A stretch of 64,000 nucleotides of DNA from the NCBI RefSeq assembly GCF_900230215.1, contig NZ_LT907982.1:2542001-2606000 (forward strand), read 5' to 3'. The notes under the pieces were generated by a model that worked only from the letters and a program-made list of their open reading frames with translations, did no database searches and had not been told where the DNA came from. A program made the translations under genes and the position numbers. Within the stretch, counting starts at the first letter, position 1. Every line of letters begins with the position of its first letter. Source of the DNA: Jatrophihabitans sp. GAS493 (GTDB taxonomy: Bacteria; Actinomycetota; Actinomycetes; Mycobacteriales; Jatrophihabitantaceae). Of this stretch, positions 1 through 11,535 are shown piece after piece.

Positions 1-635
1 GCCCCGGCGACCTGTCCACCGCTGAGCCCGACTGTGCCGTCGTCGTTGGTCGAGAAGCTGCCCAGATCGCTCAGGTTGTGATTGAGGATCAGCTCGAAGA
101 TCGCGACCACCGCGACCTGCAGGACGGCGATGATCGCCGAGAGGCCCAATGTCGCCTTGGGGTTGCGCCGGATCGTGCGGAAACTCCCGTCGAGGATGTC
201 GCCGACGCCGAGCGGACGCAGCGGGATCGATCCCGGCTTCGGGGCCATCTGCGCGTAGTACTGATTCAGGTGCGGCGCGCCGCCATAGCCGCCACCGGCC
301 GGGCCGTTGTAGCCGGGCGGCGGCGAGTAGTTCGGCGGTCCGTAGGCGGCGGGCGGGGTATAGCCGGGTGGGGTGTAGCCCGGCGGCTCGTAGCGCGCCG
401 GCGGATAGTTCGGCGGAATCGGTGGAGGTGGTCCGGTCGGCGGTGCGTAGCTCGGACCGTATCCCGGTGGCTGATAGTTCGGCGGCTGGTCAGCGGGCGG
501 CTGGTAAGTCGGTGGCTGGTAAGTCGGTGGCTGGTAAGTCGGTGGCTGGTAAGTCGGTGGAACGGACTTCTCCAGCGATACCTGATCGTCTTTGTCGCCG
601 CGGTCGCCCGCGTCGTCCGCTCCGGCGTCTGCCAC
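1..635 (-). CDS. Pro/Tyr-rich membrane protein, partial (C-terminus outside window)
   Basis: The reading frame enters from the left edge, so only about 211 N-terminal residues are visible. A GTG at 635 follows a GGGAG ribosome site and is the likely start. Residues 1-20 are acidic, then a long region is dominated by PPxYxPP repeats, including four exact PPTYQ copies. After that comes a conserved-looking segment (MAPKPGSIPLRPLGVGDILD) and the start of a hydrophobic helix (TLGLSAIIAVLQVAVVAIFELIL). This layout, a proline-rich cytoplasmic N-terminus followed by 'GDILDGSFRTIRRNPKA' and membrane helices, is typical of actinobacterial proteins annotated as glycerophosphoryl diester phosphodiesterase membrane-domain or DUF7847-like. 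That family name is recalled, not tested. It is transcribed away from mtrA. Confidence 0.75.
   Translation of the reverse strand, partial: MADAGADDAGDRGDKDDQVSLEKSVPPTYQPPTYQPPTYQPPTYQPPADQPPNYQPPGYGPSYAPPTGPPPPIPPNYPPARYEPPGYTPPGYTPPAAYGPPNYSPPPGYNGPAGGGYGGAPHLNQYYAQMAPKPGSIPLRPLGVGDILDGSFRTIRRNPKATLGLSAIIAVLQVAVVAIFELILNHNLSDLGSFSTNDDGTVGLSGGQVAG
499..558. repeat. Four exact 15-bp tandem repeats
   Basis: GGCTGGTAAGTCGGT is repeated four times without mismatch inside the proline-rich coding region of the flanking membrane protein gene. Each unit encodes PPTYQ on the minus strand. Unit length is a multiple of three, so copy number changes would keep the frame. Confidence 0.95.
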
Positions 636-785
636 GGCGCTCCCGCTTCCCTGCTCGTTCGAGACCTTCGACGGCACCCGCCGAGGCGACCCAATCTTGT
701 CACCGGTCTACGGCTGGCCCAACTCGCAACACACGCGCGGAACCGGTTACACCCTCGTTGGCTCAAAAAGTGCCACGATGTAGAC

Positions 786-1475
786 ATGAAACCCCGTGTC
801 CTCGTCGTGGACGACGACCTTGCGCTATCCGAGATGCTTGGCATCGTGCTGCGTACGGAGGGTTTCGAGCCAGGTTTCGTGGCCGATGGCACCGGCGCGC
901 TGGCCGCTTTCCGTGAGATGACCCCGGACATCGTGCTCCTCGACCTGATGCTGCCCGGGCTCTCCGGGCTGGACGTCTGCCGTGCGGTGCGGGCCGAGAG
1001 CGGGACGCCGATCATCATGCTGACCGCGAAGAGCGACACCGTGGACGTGGTGCTGGGGCTCGAGTCCGGCGCCGACGACTACGTGGTGAAGCCGTTCAAG
1101 CCCCGCGAGCTGATCGCGCGGATGCGGGCCCGGCTGCGCCACCACGACGAGGTGGTCAGCGAGACCCTGACCATCGGCCCGACCGACTCCCCGGTCACCA
1201 TCGACGTCCCGGCGCATCAGGTGACCCGTGATGGCGAGGTGGTGAGCCTGACGCCGCTGGAGTTCGATCTGCTGGTCGCGCTGGCCCGTAAACCCCGGCA
1301 GGTGCTGACCCGTGAAGGTCTGCTGGAGCGGGTCTGGGGCTACCGGCATGCGGCCGACACCCGCCTGGTGAACGTCCACGTGCAGCGGCTGCGCTCCAAG
1401 ATCGAGCGCGACCCGGAGCGGCCGGAGGTGGTACTCACGATTCGCGGTGTGGGGTACAAGGCCGGCCCGCCGTAG
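786..1475 (+). CDS. mtrA: MtrA, OmpR-family response regulator
   Basis: The 229-residue protein has a receiver domain (residues 1-120) with the acidic pair D9/D10, phosphoacceptor D53 (in VLLDLMLPG), T80 and K102, followed by an OmpR winged helix (about 130-227) ending VRGVGYKAGPP. The segments LGLESGADDY and SLTPLEFDLLVALARKPRQV are near-identical to mycobacterial MtrA as I recall it, and length matches (228 aa there). The open frame runs much further upstream, but ATG 786 gives the canonical N-terminus. mtrB and lpqB follow on the same strand, the standard MtrAB-LpqB order. MtrA controls genes for cell division, peptidoglycan hydrolysis and osmotic response in actinobacteria. Confidence 0.97.
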   Translation: MKPRVLVVDDDLALSEMLGIVLRTEGFEPGFVADGTGALAAFREMTPDIVLLDLMLPGLSGLDVCRAVRAESGTPIIMLTAKSDTVDVVLGLESGADDYVVKPFKPRELIARMRARLRHHDEVVSETLTIGPTDSPVTIDVPAHQVTRDGEVVSLTPLEFDLLVALARKPRQVLTREGLLERVWGYRHAADTRLVNVHVQRLRSKIERDPERPEVVLTIRGVGYKAGPP

Positions 1476-1605
1476 ACCCCATCCGTGGAGACCGTCCGTT
1501 GTCGCCGAGCTCCTCGAAGCGTCTGGGAAAACCGAGCCCCAGCTGAGTGCGGAGAGCCGCCGGCAACAAACCCTGGTATGAACGTTCTGCTATGAGAGCT
1601 CTGGA

Positions 1606-3237
1606 ATGAACGCGTTCGCCGAGAAAATCGCCGCGCTGCGTTCAGCCGACCATCCGAGGTTGCGCGCGATCGGGTCGAGGGTCTCCCAGTTCGCGAACCG
1701 GCTCCGGCAGACATGGAGTCGCTCACTGCAACTGAGGGTCGGGGTGACCACCGCGACGGTCACGTCAGTTGTCGTCATCCTGGTCGGCGTCTTCCTGGTC
1801 AACCAGATCAGCGCCGGAATTCTGCGGGCCAAACGCGACGCCGCGATCGCTCAGGCCAACACCGGCCTGCAGACTGCGCAGCGGGTGCTCTCCGGAGTCG
1901 GCGTCGGGGACGTCGCCGGGGTCAGTGCGGCCGTAGACCAGATCCAGGCCAACCTCACCGCCACCGGCCCCTCGGCGGGCCTGTTCACCATCGAGATCGA
2001 ATCCACCAGTGCACCGCTGAGCACTGCGCAGTCCGAGACCGGCATCCCGATCGAGCTGCGGCGACTGGTTCAGGGCGGAAATCTGGCCGTGCAGTACTCG
2101 CCGATCTCGCAGGCCGGACACCGCGACCCGGTGCCCGGTCTCATCGTCGGTGAGCCCATCTCGGCCGCCGGTGGCGTCTTCGAGCTGTATTACCTCTTCG
2201 CCCTCACCGCCGAGCAGAGCACCATCTCGCTGGTCCAGCGCACAGTTCTCATCTCCGGCATCGTGCTGGTCATCTTCATCTCCGGCATCGCCTACCTCGT
2301 CACCCGGCAGGTGGTCCGCCCGGTTCAGGTCGCGGCGGCGACGGCCGCCCGATTGGCCGCCGGTGACCTGTCGCAGCGAATACCGGTTCACGGCACCGAT
2401 GACATCGCCCTGCTCGGTCAGTCCTTCAACGACATGGCCGGGAGCCTGCAGGGCCAGATTCGCCGCCTTGAAGACCTCTCCCGCCTGCAGCAGCGCTTCA
2501 CCAGCGATGTCTCGCACGAGCTGCGGACCCCGCTGACCACGATCCGGATGGCCACCGAGCTGCTTTACTCCGAACGCGCGGAGTTCGCTCCGGTGCTGGC
2601 CCGTTCGGTCGAGCTGCTGCTCACCGAACTGGACCGTTTCGAGGCGCTGCTGGCCGATCTGCTGGAAATCTCCCGCTATGACGCCGGTGTCGCGCGGCTG
2701 GATTCGGAGAAGACGGATCTGCGTGGGGTGCTGGCCAACGCGGTGGCGGCCAGCAACACGCTGGCCCAGCGGCACGGCATCGAGCTCGTCGTCGACGGGC
2801 CGGCCACTCCGGTACTGGTCGAGATGGACGCGCGGCGGGTCGAGCGGATTCTGCGCAATCTCATCGGCAACGCCCTCGACCATGCCGACGGGCGTCCCGT
2901 GGTCGCCACCGTGGCCGCCGACGAGCACTCGGCCGCCGTCGCCGTGCGCGACCACGGTGTGGGGCTCCGTCCGGGTGAGGCCGGTCTGGTCTTCAACCGA
3001 TTCTGGCGTGGTGACCCCTCCCGCAGCCGTCTCACCGGCGGCACCGGGCTGGGCCTGGCGATCAGCCTCGAGGACGCCCGCCTGCATGGCGGATGGCTGC
3101 AGGCCTGGGGCGAGCGGGGTCTCGGTGCCCAGTTCCGGCTCACCCTGCCGCTGAACCTGGGGGACACGCTGGTCTCGTCCCCGCTACCGCTTGAGCCCGA
3201 GGCACTGATCGAGTTCGACGTGAGGCAGGACGGATGA
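1606..3237 (+). CDS. mtrB: MtrB, sensor histidine kinase
   Basis: The 543-residue membrane kinase is partner of the upstream MtrA. Transmembrane helices lie near residues 48-67 and 213-232 and enclose an extracytoplasmic sensor region. A HAMP linker follows (about 233-285), then a HisKA domain with the H-box FTSDVSHELRTPL (phospho-His304), and an HATPase domain with N-box ILRNLIGNALDHA (about 415-427), DHGVG (449-453) and GGTGLGLAIS. MtrB of M. tuberculosis is about 567 aa, so length fits. A 130-bp gap separates it from mtrA, and its stop codon overlaps the lpqB start by four bases (ATGA), which implies translational coupling. Confidence 0.97.
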   Translation: MNAFAEKIAALRSADHPRLRAIGSRVSQFANRLRQTWSRSLQLRVGVTTATVTSVVVILVGVFLVNQISAGILRAKRDAAIAQANTGLQTAQRVLSGVGVGDVAGVSAAVDQIQANLTATGPSAGLFTIEIESTSAPLSTAQSETGIPIELRRLVQGGNLAVQYSPISQAGHRDPVPGLIVGEPISAAGGVFELYYLFALTAEQSTISLVQRTVLISGIVLVIFISGIAYLVTRQVVRPVQVAAATAARLAAGDLSQRIPVHGTDDIALLGQSFNDMAGSLQGQIRRLEDLSRLQQRFTSDVSHELRTPLTTIRMATELLYSERAEFAPVLARSVELLLTELDRFEALLADLLEISRYDAGVARLDSEKTDLRGVLANAVAASNTLAQRHGIELVVDGPATPVLVEMDARRVERILRNLIGNALDHADGRPVVATVAADEHSAAVAVRDHGVGLRPGEAGLVFNRFWRGDPSRSRLTGGTGLGLAISLEDARLHGGWLQAWGERGLGAQFRLTLPLNLGDTLVSSPLPLEPEALIEFDVRQDG

Positions 3238-5012
3238 ACCCCCGAAACCGAATCAGCCGCACCGTCATTCGCCGGCCCCGTCGCAGCCTGACCGGGCTTG
3301 CCCTGCTCGCGCTCGTTTCGCTGCTCTGCGCCGCCTGTACCGGCGTTCCGACGCAGTCCAGTCCGCAGATCGTCCGCGGCCTGGGAGACGTGACGTCGGT
3401 GTCCGCGCCGTCCATCGCACCGATCCCCAACGCCGATCCACGCACGATCGTGCAGGGATTCCTGCAGGCCAACGTCAGCGATGTCGATGACCACCATGCG
3501 GCCGCGCGGGCTTTCCTGACCGTCGACGCCCGGGGCAAGTGGAACGACAACACCACCACCGTGGTCGACAGCTACACCGTCGGAGTCAGCGACCCGTCCA
3601 ACAATGTGGCCGTTACCGGTCAGCAGGTCGGGTCGATCGACGCCCGCGGCATCTATACCGCCGATCTCAGCGGCGACGGATCCGTCGGCGACAGTGTGGA
3701 GTTCACCTTCGTGATGCGCCAGGAGAACGGTCAGTGGCGCATTCAGCAGCCGCCGAACGGCCTCATCGTGCAGCGGTCGGACTTCGAGACCCGGTACTCC
3801 GTGCAGACGCTGTACTTCTTCGACCTCGCCCAGCAGCGACTGGTGCCGGACCTGCGCTACACCTCGCTCGGCGACCCGCAGGCGATCGCCTCCTGGCGCT
3901 TGACCCAGCTGATCACCGGACCCCGCCCCGAACTGGTGAACGCCGTGCAGCAGTTGCCGGTACAGAGCAACGCCAGTCGGGCTTCGGTGACGCTCGGGGA
4001 CCCGATCGTCATCGAATTGCCGGGCAGCAGCCTGCTCGAACCGGAGACGCTGACCCGGCTGGCCGCACAACTCGCCGTCAACTTCGACCCGGACGCCACC
4101 TTCGTCACGCTGCGGATAACCGACGGCGGAAAGCCGGTGACCATCCCCGGTGTCGGGCAGACGTTCAGTCGTAACCAGTTCGCCGTCGCCCAGCCCCCGA
4201 CGACCTCCACTCCGCCGCTGTACTACCTCAACGACAAGTCTGTGCTGGTCGACCAGAACGGGTCGCCGTTACCCGGCGCGCTGTCGTCGGGGCACTATCC
4301 GTTGACCAGCGTCGCTGTAGCCGGCGCGACACCGTCGACCTACAAGCTGGCCGGCACGGTCGGGACGGCGCTGCGGTCGCGTCTGCTGGTCGGGTCCATC
4401 TCGACCTCCTTGCAGGACGCCGGGGTCGCCGCCGGGCCGTTGAGCGCGCCGACGTGGGCTCCTAACGCGAATGAGGTCTGGGTCGGGCGCGGACTCTCCC
4501 TGCTGCGGATCTCCGTCGGACACCCTCCGGTCGCGGTCTCCCTGGGCAGCCGGGGACCGACCAGCGGGAGCATCCGGTCGGTCAAGTTCAGCCCGGAGGG
4601 GTCGCGCCTTTCGCTGGTCATCGCTGCCGCCGATGGGACGGCGCAGCTCTGGATCGCGACGCTGGTCAGGGCCGGAGATTCGGTCCGGGTCGACACCCTG
4701 ACTCCGATCACGCCGCCGCAGTTGGCGCTGCGGGACGCGGCCTGGAGTGGCGAGTCGGCGCTGTTCACCATCGGCTCGAACCTGCTCACCGGCAGCTACG
4801 GCATCTGGTCGGTCCGCAGTGACGGCTCCGCACTCGACGAGCGCTCCCACGTCGGGCTGCCCAAGGCCCCGGACTCGATCACCGCGGCCAGCCGGGTGGT
4901 GGCCTGGGTCAGTGCCGGCGGCGCGGTCTTCCAGCAGTCCCGATCGAACACCTGGTCCGGCCCGGCCGACTCCACGGCGCGGGGGATAAGCCCGACCTAC
5001 GTTCAGTGGTGA
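3234..5012 (+). CDS. lpqB: LpqB, lipoprotein modulating MtrB
   Basis: The 592-residue lipoprotein has a basic N-terminus, hydrophobic helix and lipobox LCAAC with the modified Cys at residue 35. The mature protein contains a GerMN-like domain (around residues 215-320, LITGPRPELVNAVQQLP) followed by a C-terminal beta-propeller-like half ending in SPTYVQW. LpqB is known to interact with the MtrB extracellular domain and to influence MtrA phosphorylation and cell wall homeostasis. Its ATG overlaps the mtrB stop, so it is the third gene of the operon. Length agrees with mycobacterial LpqB (about 583 aa). Confidence 0.96.
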   Translation: MNPRNRISRTVIRRPRRSLTGLALLALVSLLCAACTGVPTQSSPQIVRGLGDVTSVSAPSIAPIPNADPRTIVQGFLQANVSDVDDHHAAARAFLTVDARGKWNDNTTTVVDSYTVGVSDPSNNVAVTGQQVGSIDARGIYTADLSGDGSVGDSVEFTFVMRQENGQWRIQQPPNGLIVQRSDFETRYSVQTLYFFDLAQQRLVPDLRYTSLGDPQAIASWRLTQLITGPRPELVNAVQQLPVQSNASRASVTLGDPIVIELPGSSLLEPETLTRLAAQLAVNFDPDATFVTLRITDGGKPVTIPGVGQTFSRNQFAVAQPPTTSTPPLYYLNDKSVLVDQNGSPLPGALSSGHYPLTSVAVAGATPSTYKLAGTVGTALRSRLLVGSISTSLQDAGVAAGPLSAPTWAPNANEVWVGRGLSLLRISVGHPPVAVSLGSRGPTSGSIRSVKFSPEGSRLSLVIAAADGTAQLWIATLVRAGDSVRVDTLTPITPPQLALRDAAWSGESALFTIGSNLLTGSYGIWSVRSDGSALDERSHVGLPKAPDSITAASRVVAWVSAGGAVFQQSRSNTWSGPADSTARGISPTYVQW

Positions 5013-5130
5013 GCCCGGCTCGGGTCCGACCGCTTCGGCTGGGCTCGGCGGTGCTCCACAGGGCGGCCGGATCTGCACAGCCGGTGGCCGCGAGCACCAC
5101 GGGCTGACGTCCGGGCCCGACGATGGACGG

Positions 5131-5904
5131 ATGCCGCTCGTCTCCCCGTTCCTGCTCTCGTCGTTGGCCGACCTGATCTTTCCGAACCACTGTCTCGGGT
5201 GTGCCCATCCGGGCCCGGTGCTGTGTCTGAGCTGCCGCCCCCAGGGCGGACTGCTCCAGGTGGCGACACCCGGGGTGCGGTGCATTGCCGCTGCGCCCTA
5301 CGAGGGTCCGCTGCGCCGCGCACTGCTGCATTACAAGGAACGCGGCCGCCACGATGCGGCGCCGGTGTTGGGCGAGCTGCTGGCCCGGTCCGTCCAGGCC
5401 ACGGCCGGCGGTACTCCAGGTGGGCTCGACCGGGTGCTGCTCGTCCCCGTCCCCTCCGCGCGGGGCGCCCGGCGGCGGCGGGGTGGTGATCATATGGCGC
5501 GGTTGGCTGAGATCGCGGCCGAGCGTCTGGCGGCAGCCGGGGCCGGTCTCCGGCCGGTACCGGTCCTCGACCTGCTGAGTCTGAGTAGGCCGGTCAGGGA
5601 CGCCGCGGGGCTGAGCCGCGACGAGCGAGCTGAAAATCTGGCCGGGGCGATGACGGTCGACTCCCGCGCCAGCCTGGAGGCCGGCGGGTTCGGCGACGCT
5701 GACCGGGTCATCCTCGTTGATGACATCGTGACCACCGGCGCCACGGTCACGGAGGCCGTCCGGGCACTGCGGGGCGGCGGCTGGCCGGTGCTGGCGGCGG
5801 CCACGGTCGCCGCGACCCGCCGCAAAGCGGGCATAGACCGCGAAATTCCGGCCCGGAGCGAGTCACGGAATGCCACCCATGTAAGCCGTGAGCAAACGCC
5901 ATGA
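5131..5904 (+). CDS. ComF/GntX-family phosphoribosyltransferase-like protein
   Basis: The 257-residue protein has an N-terminal zinc-binding knuckle (C21xxC24, C32xxC35) and a type I phosphoribosyltransferase fold with the PRPP-binding loop VILVDDIVTTGATVTEA (about residues 193-209). These are the hallmarks of ComFC-type proteins. ComFC is needed for DNA uptake in competent bacteria; the role in actinobacteria is unsettled. It follows lpqB by 118 bp on the same strand and precedes the HPF gene, matching the Rv3242c position in M. tuberculosis. ATG 5131 starts the conserved N-terminus. Confidence 0.9.
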   Translation: MPLVSPFLLSSLADLIFPNHCLGCAHPGPVLCLSCRPQGGLLQVATPGVRCIAAAPYEGPLRRALLHYKERGRHDAAPVLGELLARSVQATAGGTPGGLDRVLLVPVPSARGARRRRGGDHMARLAEIAAERLAAAGAGLRPVPVLDLLSLSRPVRDAAGLSRDERAENLAGAMTVDSRASLEAGGFGDADRVILVDDIVTTGATVTEAVRALRGGGWPVLAAATVAATRRKAGIDREIPARSESRNATHVSREQTP

Positions 5905-5953
5905 CTTCAGAAATAGAAACACGATATGACTAGCAGTGACCAGCTTTCAGGTC

Positions 5954-5970
5954 TAGCGTCAGTGGAACCC
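5954..5970 (+). promoter_or_regulatory. Putative promoter and initial transcribed region of hpf
   Basis: TAGCGT at 5954 fits the actinobacterial -10 consensus TANNNT and is followed nine bases later by TGGAACC. A similar arrangement (TAGCCT then TGGAACC) is found before secA. No clear -35 box is visible. This is inference from sequence similarity of the two sites. Confidence 0.4.
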
Positions 5971-6033
5971 TGACCGAGTCGGCGATTCAGCGCCAACGCA
6001 CGGCTGATCGCCGCATTATGTGGTGGAGGCCGT

Positions 6034-6648
6034 ATGCACACAACCCTGAGCGGGATCGAAGTTGTCGTCCGAGGACGAAACGTCGAGGTGCCCGATCACT
6101 TTCGAGTTCATGTCTCCGAGAAGCTGGCCCGCCTGGAGCGCTACGACGGCAAGATAAGCCGTGCCGATGTCGAGCTGAACCACGAACCCAACCGCAGACA
6201 ACATGACAACTGCCAACACATCGAAATAACCTGCCGCACCCGCGGCCCCGTCGTACGCGCCGAAGCGTGCGCCGATGACTTTTACAAGGCTCTCGAACTG
6301 GCAACCGAGAAGCTGGAGCGCCGTTTTCGCCACGCCGCTGATCGCCGCCGGGTCCACCACGGACGACGCACCCCTGTGTCAGTCGCAATCGCCACCGCCG
6401 CCGCCGATGCGTTGGCGGCCTCAGAGGCGAGCAGTGCCACCGAAGACGAGGAGCCCTATGACGGGCCGGGGAAGGTCGTTCGGGAGAAGGAGCACCCGGC
6501 CAAGCCGATGACCGTCGACCAGGCACTATTCGAGATGGAACTCGTCGGACACGATTTCTTCCTCTTCTCCGACGCCGACTGCGGTCTGCCGAGCGTCGTC
6601 TACCGGCGCCACGCCTACGACTACGGCGTGCTCCGCCTCACCGGCTGA
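6034..6648 (+). CDS. hpf: Long-form ribosome hibernation promoting factor
   Basis: The 204-residue protein has an N-terminal S30AE/YfiA domain (residues 1-100, starting MHTTLSGIEVVVRGRNVEVPDHF) that binds the 30S decoding region. A variable linker (about 105-145) leads to the C-terminal dimerisation domain (KPMTVDQALFEMELVGHDFFLF...VYRRHAYDYGVLRL) that makes 100S ribosome dimers. Length is typical for long HPF. A strong GGAGG at 6022-6026 supports ATG 6034. The gene lies directly upstream of secA as Rv3241c does in M. tuberculosis. Confidence 0.96.
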   Translation: MHTTLSGIEVVVRGRNVEVPDHFRVHVSEKLARLERYDGKISRADVELNHEPNRRQHDNCQHIEITCRTRGPVVRAEACADDFYKALELATEKLERRFRHAADRRRVHHGRRTPVSVAIATAAADALAASEASSATEDEEPYDGPGKVVREKEHPAKPMTVDQALFEMELVGHDFFLFSDADCGLPSVVYRRHAYDYGVLRLTG

Positions 6649-6701
6649 TCGGCTGAGCAGACTCTTCTCCCGTTCCCATTCATTTCAACGAATACTCCGG
6701 C

Positions 6702-6718
6702 TAGCCTTCAATGGAACC
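6702..6718 (+). promoter_or_regulatory. Putative secA promoter
   Basis: TAGCCT at 6702 is -10-like and is followed by TGGAACC at 6712, paralleling the site before hpf (TAGCGT, then TGGAACC). If used, the secA leader would be about 270 nt and would contain the 6777-6819 hairpin. Confidence 0.35.
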
Positions 6719-6776
6719 TTGAGCAATCGACGCGCTGCCGGTGTTGGAAGTCCCCCGCAAGATCGTCTGATGCGCT

Positions 6777-6819
6777 CGCGTTGGTCAACTCGGATCCGTC
6801 GTCCGAGTTGACCAACGCG
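6777..6819 (+). terminator. Perfect 18-bp hairpin between hpf and secA
   Basis: CGCGTTGGTCAACTCGGA (6777-6794) is exactly complementary to 6802-6819 with a 7-base loop. There is no T-tract, as is common for actinobacterial intrinsic terminators. It most simply terminates hpf transcription, but it lies downstream of the putative secA promoter, so it could be a leader structure. Confidence 0.75.
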
Positions 6820-6987
6820 AACCGAACCCGGCTACCACCAATCTCATCCTGATCGGCCCCGATGGGCCTCGATCTCTGGTGCGCCCGAACCCCGACCGGT
6901 GTCCGCTACCGGTGAAATCGGCGAGAAATTAACTTCGGCTGAGCGCCGCCCGCTGCGCCGGTGAACTTCGACCCGTACGATGGCGGC

Positions 6988-9822
<2,835 letters not shown>

Positions 9823-9833
9823 CCGATCCGGCG

Positions 9834-9860
9834 GCAACTCGGTTGGATCAACCGAGTTGC
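9834..9860. terminator. Bidirectional terminator between secA and the Rv3235-like gene
   Basis: GCAACTCGGTTG (9834-9845) and its exact complement (9849-9860) flank a GAT loop. It begins 12 bases after the secA stop and overlaps the stop codon of the convergent gene. Confidence 0.85.
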
Positions 9861-10438
9861 AGCCGGACGCAGCGCCACCGCCCGTTCTGCCCTTCCAGAC
9901 GAAGGGCGACGGCGCGGCTGCGGCCACGAACGGCGACTACGGCGGCGATCTCGGCGACGCCGTCGGCTGGTTCGCAGAGATGAATGGTCCTGACCGCAGC
10001 GCCACCGCGCCACCGGTTGGTGACCTTGGCATTGTCGCAATCTCGGGCCAGACCGGCGAAGACGCCACGGCTCAGGTATGGAGCTAGCTGGGCGATCGAT
10101 CGACGCCCGGCGAAGGCCTCGAGTGCACCCACGAGCAGGCGCCGGCTGAAGCCGACCGGGTCGGGTAGGTCCTGACTCGTCGCTGTGAGATGCCCGAATG
10201 GGCTCTGCGCGGAATCTAACTCGGCCTGGTTGTCCCGCTGGTGTTCGACGAAGGGGAGCGGTCGGTCTCGTGGCCCGACCAGGTGAAGCTGAGCCCCCTC
10301 GTCGTCGAAGGGCGGCTCCCGACGCGGCGCCGGCCGGACGGTGATCGCCGTGTGTGGGGACCGGGATCGTCCGATGGCGACGCGATGCTGGTGCGCCGTT
10401 GGTTCCTCCGACGCGACGGCCAGTGAGGCGGTGCTCAT
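9848..10438 (-). CDS. Rv3235-family protein
   Basis: The 196-residue soluble protein has a low-complexity N-terminal half and a conserved C-terminal part (LPDPVGFSRRLLVGALEAFAGRRSIAQLAPYLSRGVFAGLARD...RTIHLCEPADGVAEIAAVV). This resembles the Rv3235/DUF6459 family found next to secA in actinobacteria. Molecular function is unknown. It is convergent with secA, shares its terminator hairpin, and lies downstream of the LysM gene on the same strand. Confidence 0.85.
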   Translation of the reverse strand: MSTASLAVASEEPTAHQHRVAIGRSRSPHTAITVRPAPRREPPFDDEGAQLHLVGPRDRPLPFVEHQRDNQAELDSAQSPFGHLTATSQDLPDPVGFSRRLLVGALEAFAGRRSIAQLAPYLSRGVFAGLARDCDNAKVTNRWRGGAAVRTIHLCEPADGVAEIAAVVAVRGRSRAVALRLEGQNGRWRCVRLQLG

Positions 10439-10516
10439 ATGGTTCCTCCTTGGTATTGCTGGGATATCGACGCGGTGTTGCCGTGAAATTCGTTGGCGTG
10501 TGACTGGAACGCGGGG

Positions 10517-11413
10517 TTAGCTGGCCGGGCTTGTCGATGGCTGATCGGCGGGCGCCTGGAGCACTGAGCCCGGATGAATGAGCCCGGGGTCGGTGCCGAT
10601 CGCCGCGGCGTTCGCCGCATACCAGCGCGGCCACTCAGCGGCGATCTGCTCGTTGCTGGCCGATGCGCCGAGCCGGTGCGCCGCGATGAGCCAGAGAGAG
10701 TCGCCAGGAGCGACGGTCACTGAGCGTTCCTGGGTTTTGGGCGCGTCGGTCTTCGCGGTGACGGGCCGAACGGGTGTGGGCGGCGTCGAACCTGGCTGGC
10801 CGGCTGTCGGCGTTGCCGGGATGGCGGCGGTGCTCCCCCGGGGCGTCGCAGCAGGGGTTGGCGTTGCTGTTGGATGGACCGCCGGCGACGGCGTCGCAGC
10901 GTTCGGACTAGGGGAGGGGATCGTGAGGCGCGGTGTCGTCGTGGCGATCGGAGTCGGCGCGGAAGTCGGATCGGTGGGGAGCGCGGGTGCTGGAAGTGGC
11001 GTGGCAACCGAGGATCCGATCACGCTCTGGACGGCCGCCGGTGGAGCGGGAGTGCTGGCCTGGGCCGCGACGGGTGCCAGTAGCACGCCGAGACCGCTCG
11101 CTCCGGCGACGAGCCGAAGCATGGCCCGGGGGAGTAGTCGACTTGCGGCGATCTGCAGCGTGCGACCGGCCGCTCCAGGAAGCGCCGTGCCTAGTGCCGC
11201 CAGGATTCCTAGACCGAACCAGATCGCGATCAGCCAGAGCGCACAGCCGGCGAGCTTCGCCGCCACCAGGTCCGCGCCGCTCTGCGCGACCCAGGCGTGC
11301 GGACCACGAACTCCGAGGGTCAAGGCGTGCCAATCCGGTCGAAGCCGGATCAATACGAAGCCGTCGACGATGCAGAGCAAAGCGGCGAGCGGGTACCTCT
11401 TGATGTTGTTCAT
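10517..11413 (-). CDS. LysM-domain membrane protein
   Basis: The chosen start ATG 11413 gives 298 residues. The N-terminal part has two or three hydrophobic helices (LAALLCIVDGFVLI, LAGCALWLIAIWFGLGILAALGTAL, LVAGASGLGVLLAPVAAQA). A long Pro/Thr/Ala-rich linker follows, then a C-terminal LysM-like domain (RSVTVAPGDSLWLIAAHRLG...WYAANAAAIGTDPGLIHPGSVLQAP) that would bind peptidoglycan. ATG 11455 or 11497 are alternative in-frame starts; none has a convincing ribosome site. It may be co-transcribed with the Rv3235-like gene 78 bp downstream. Confidence 0.8.
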   Translation of the reverse strand: MNNIKRYPLAALLCIVDGFVLIRLRPDWHALTLGVRGPHAWVAQSGADLVAAKLAGCALWLIAIWFGLGILAALGTALPGAAGRTLQIAASRLLPRAMLRLVAGASGLGVLLAPVAAQASTPAPPAAVQSVIGSSVATPLPAPALPTDPTSAPTPIATTTPRLTIPSPSPNAATPSPAVHPTATPTPAATPRGSTAAIPATPTAGQPGSTPPTPVRPVTAKTDAPKTQERSVTVAPGDSLWLIAAHRLGASASNEQIAAEWPRWYAANAAAIGTDPGLIHPGSVLQAPADQPSTSPAS

Positions 11414-11535
11414 GGCCTGATCCGTTCGTTTGCGTTCATTTGCATCCTTATACATGCAATGAGGATCAGTCAAGAGCGGAGGAGTGTCTCGTCGCACTCA
11501 TGTCGGCGCTGGGTTTGCCCCCTGGGGCGGTTTGC

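Larger units (their letters stand above)
6649..6987. other. hpf-secA intergenic region
   Basis: No gene is seen in these 339 bases. They hold a promoter-like site (6702) and a perfect 18-bp hairpin (6777-6819), both listed separately. Confidence 0.7.

Noticed and set aside
78-785. N-terminal extension of the mtrA reading frame
   Set aside because: It is antisense to the proline-rich gene and ATG 786 gives the canonical MtrA N-terminus.
1765-3087. 440-codon minus-strand ORF opposite mtrB
   Set aside because: Shadow frame of a well-supported kinase gene; composition is rich in Gly/Gln/Asp/Val as expected for antisense of high-GC coding DNA and no motif is present.
6777-6819. The secA leader hairpin as a riboswitch
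   Set aside because: A single perfect stem without conserved aptamer-like elements; terminator or simple leader hairpin is simpler.
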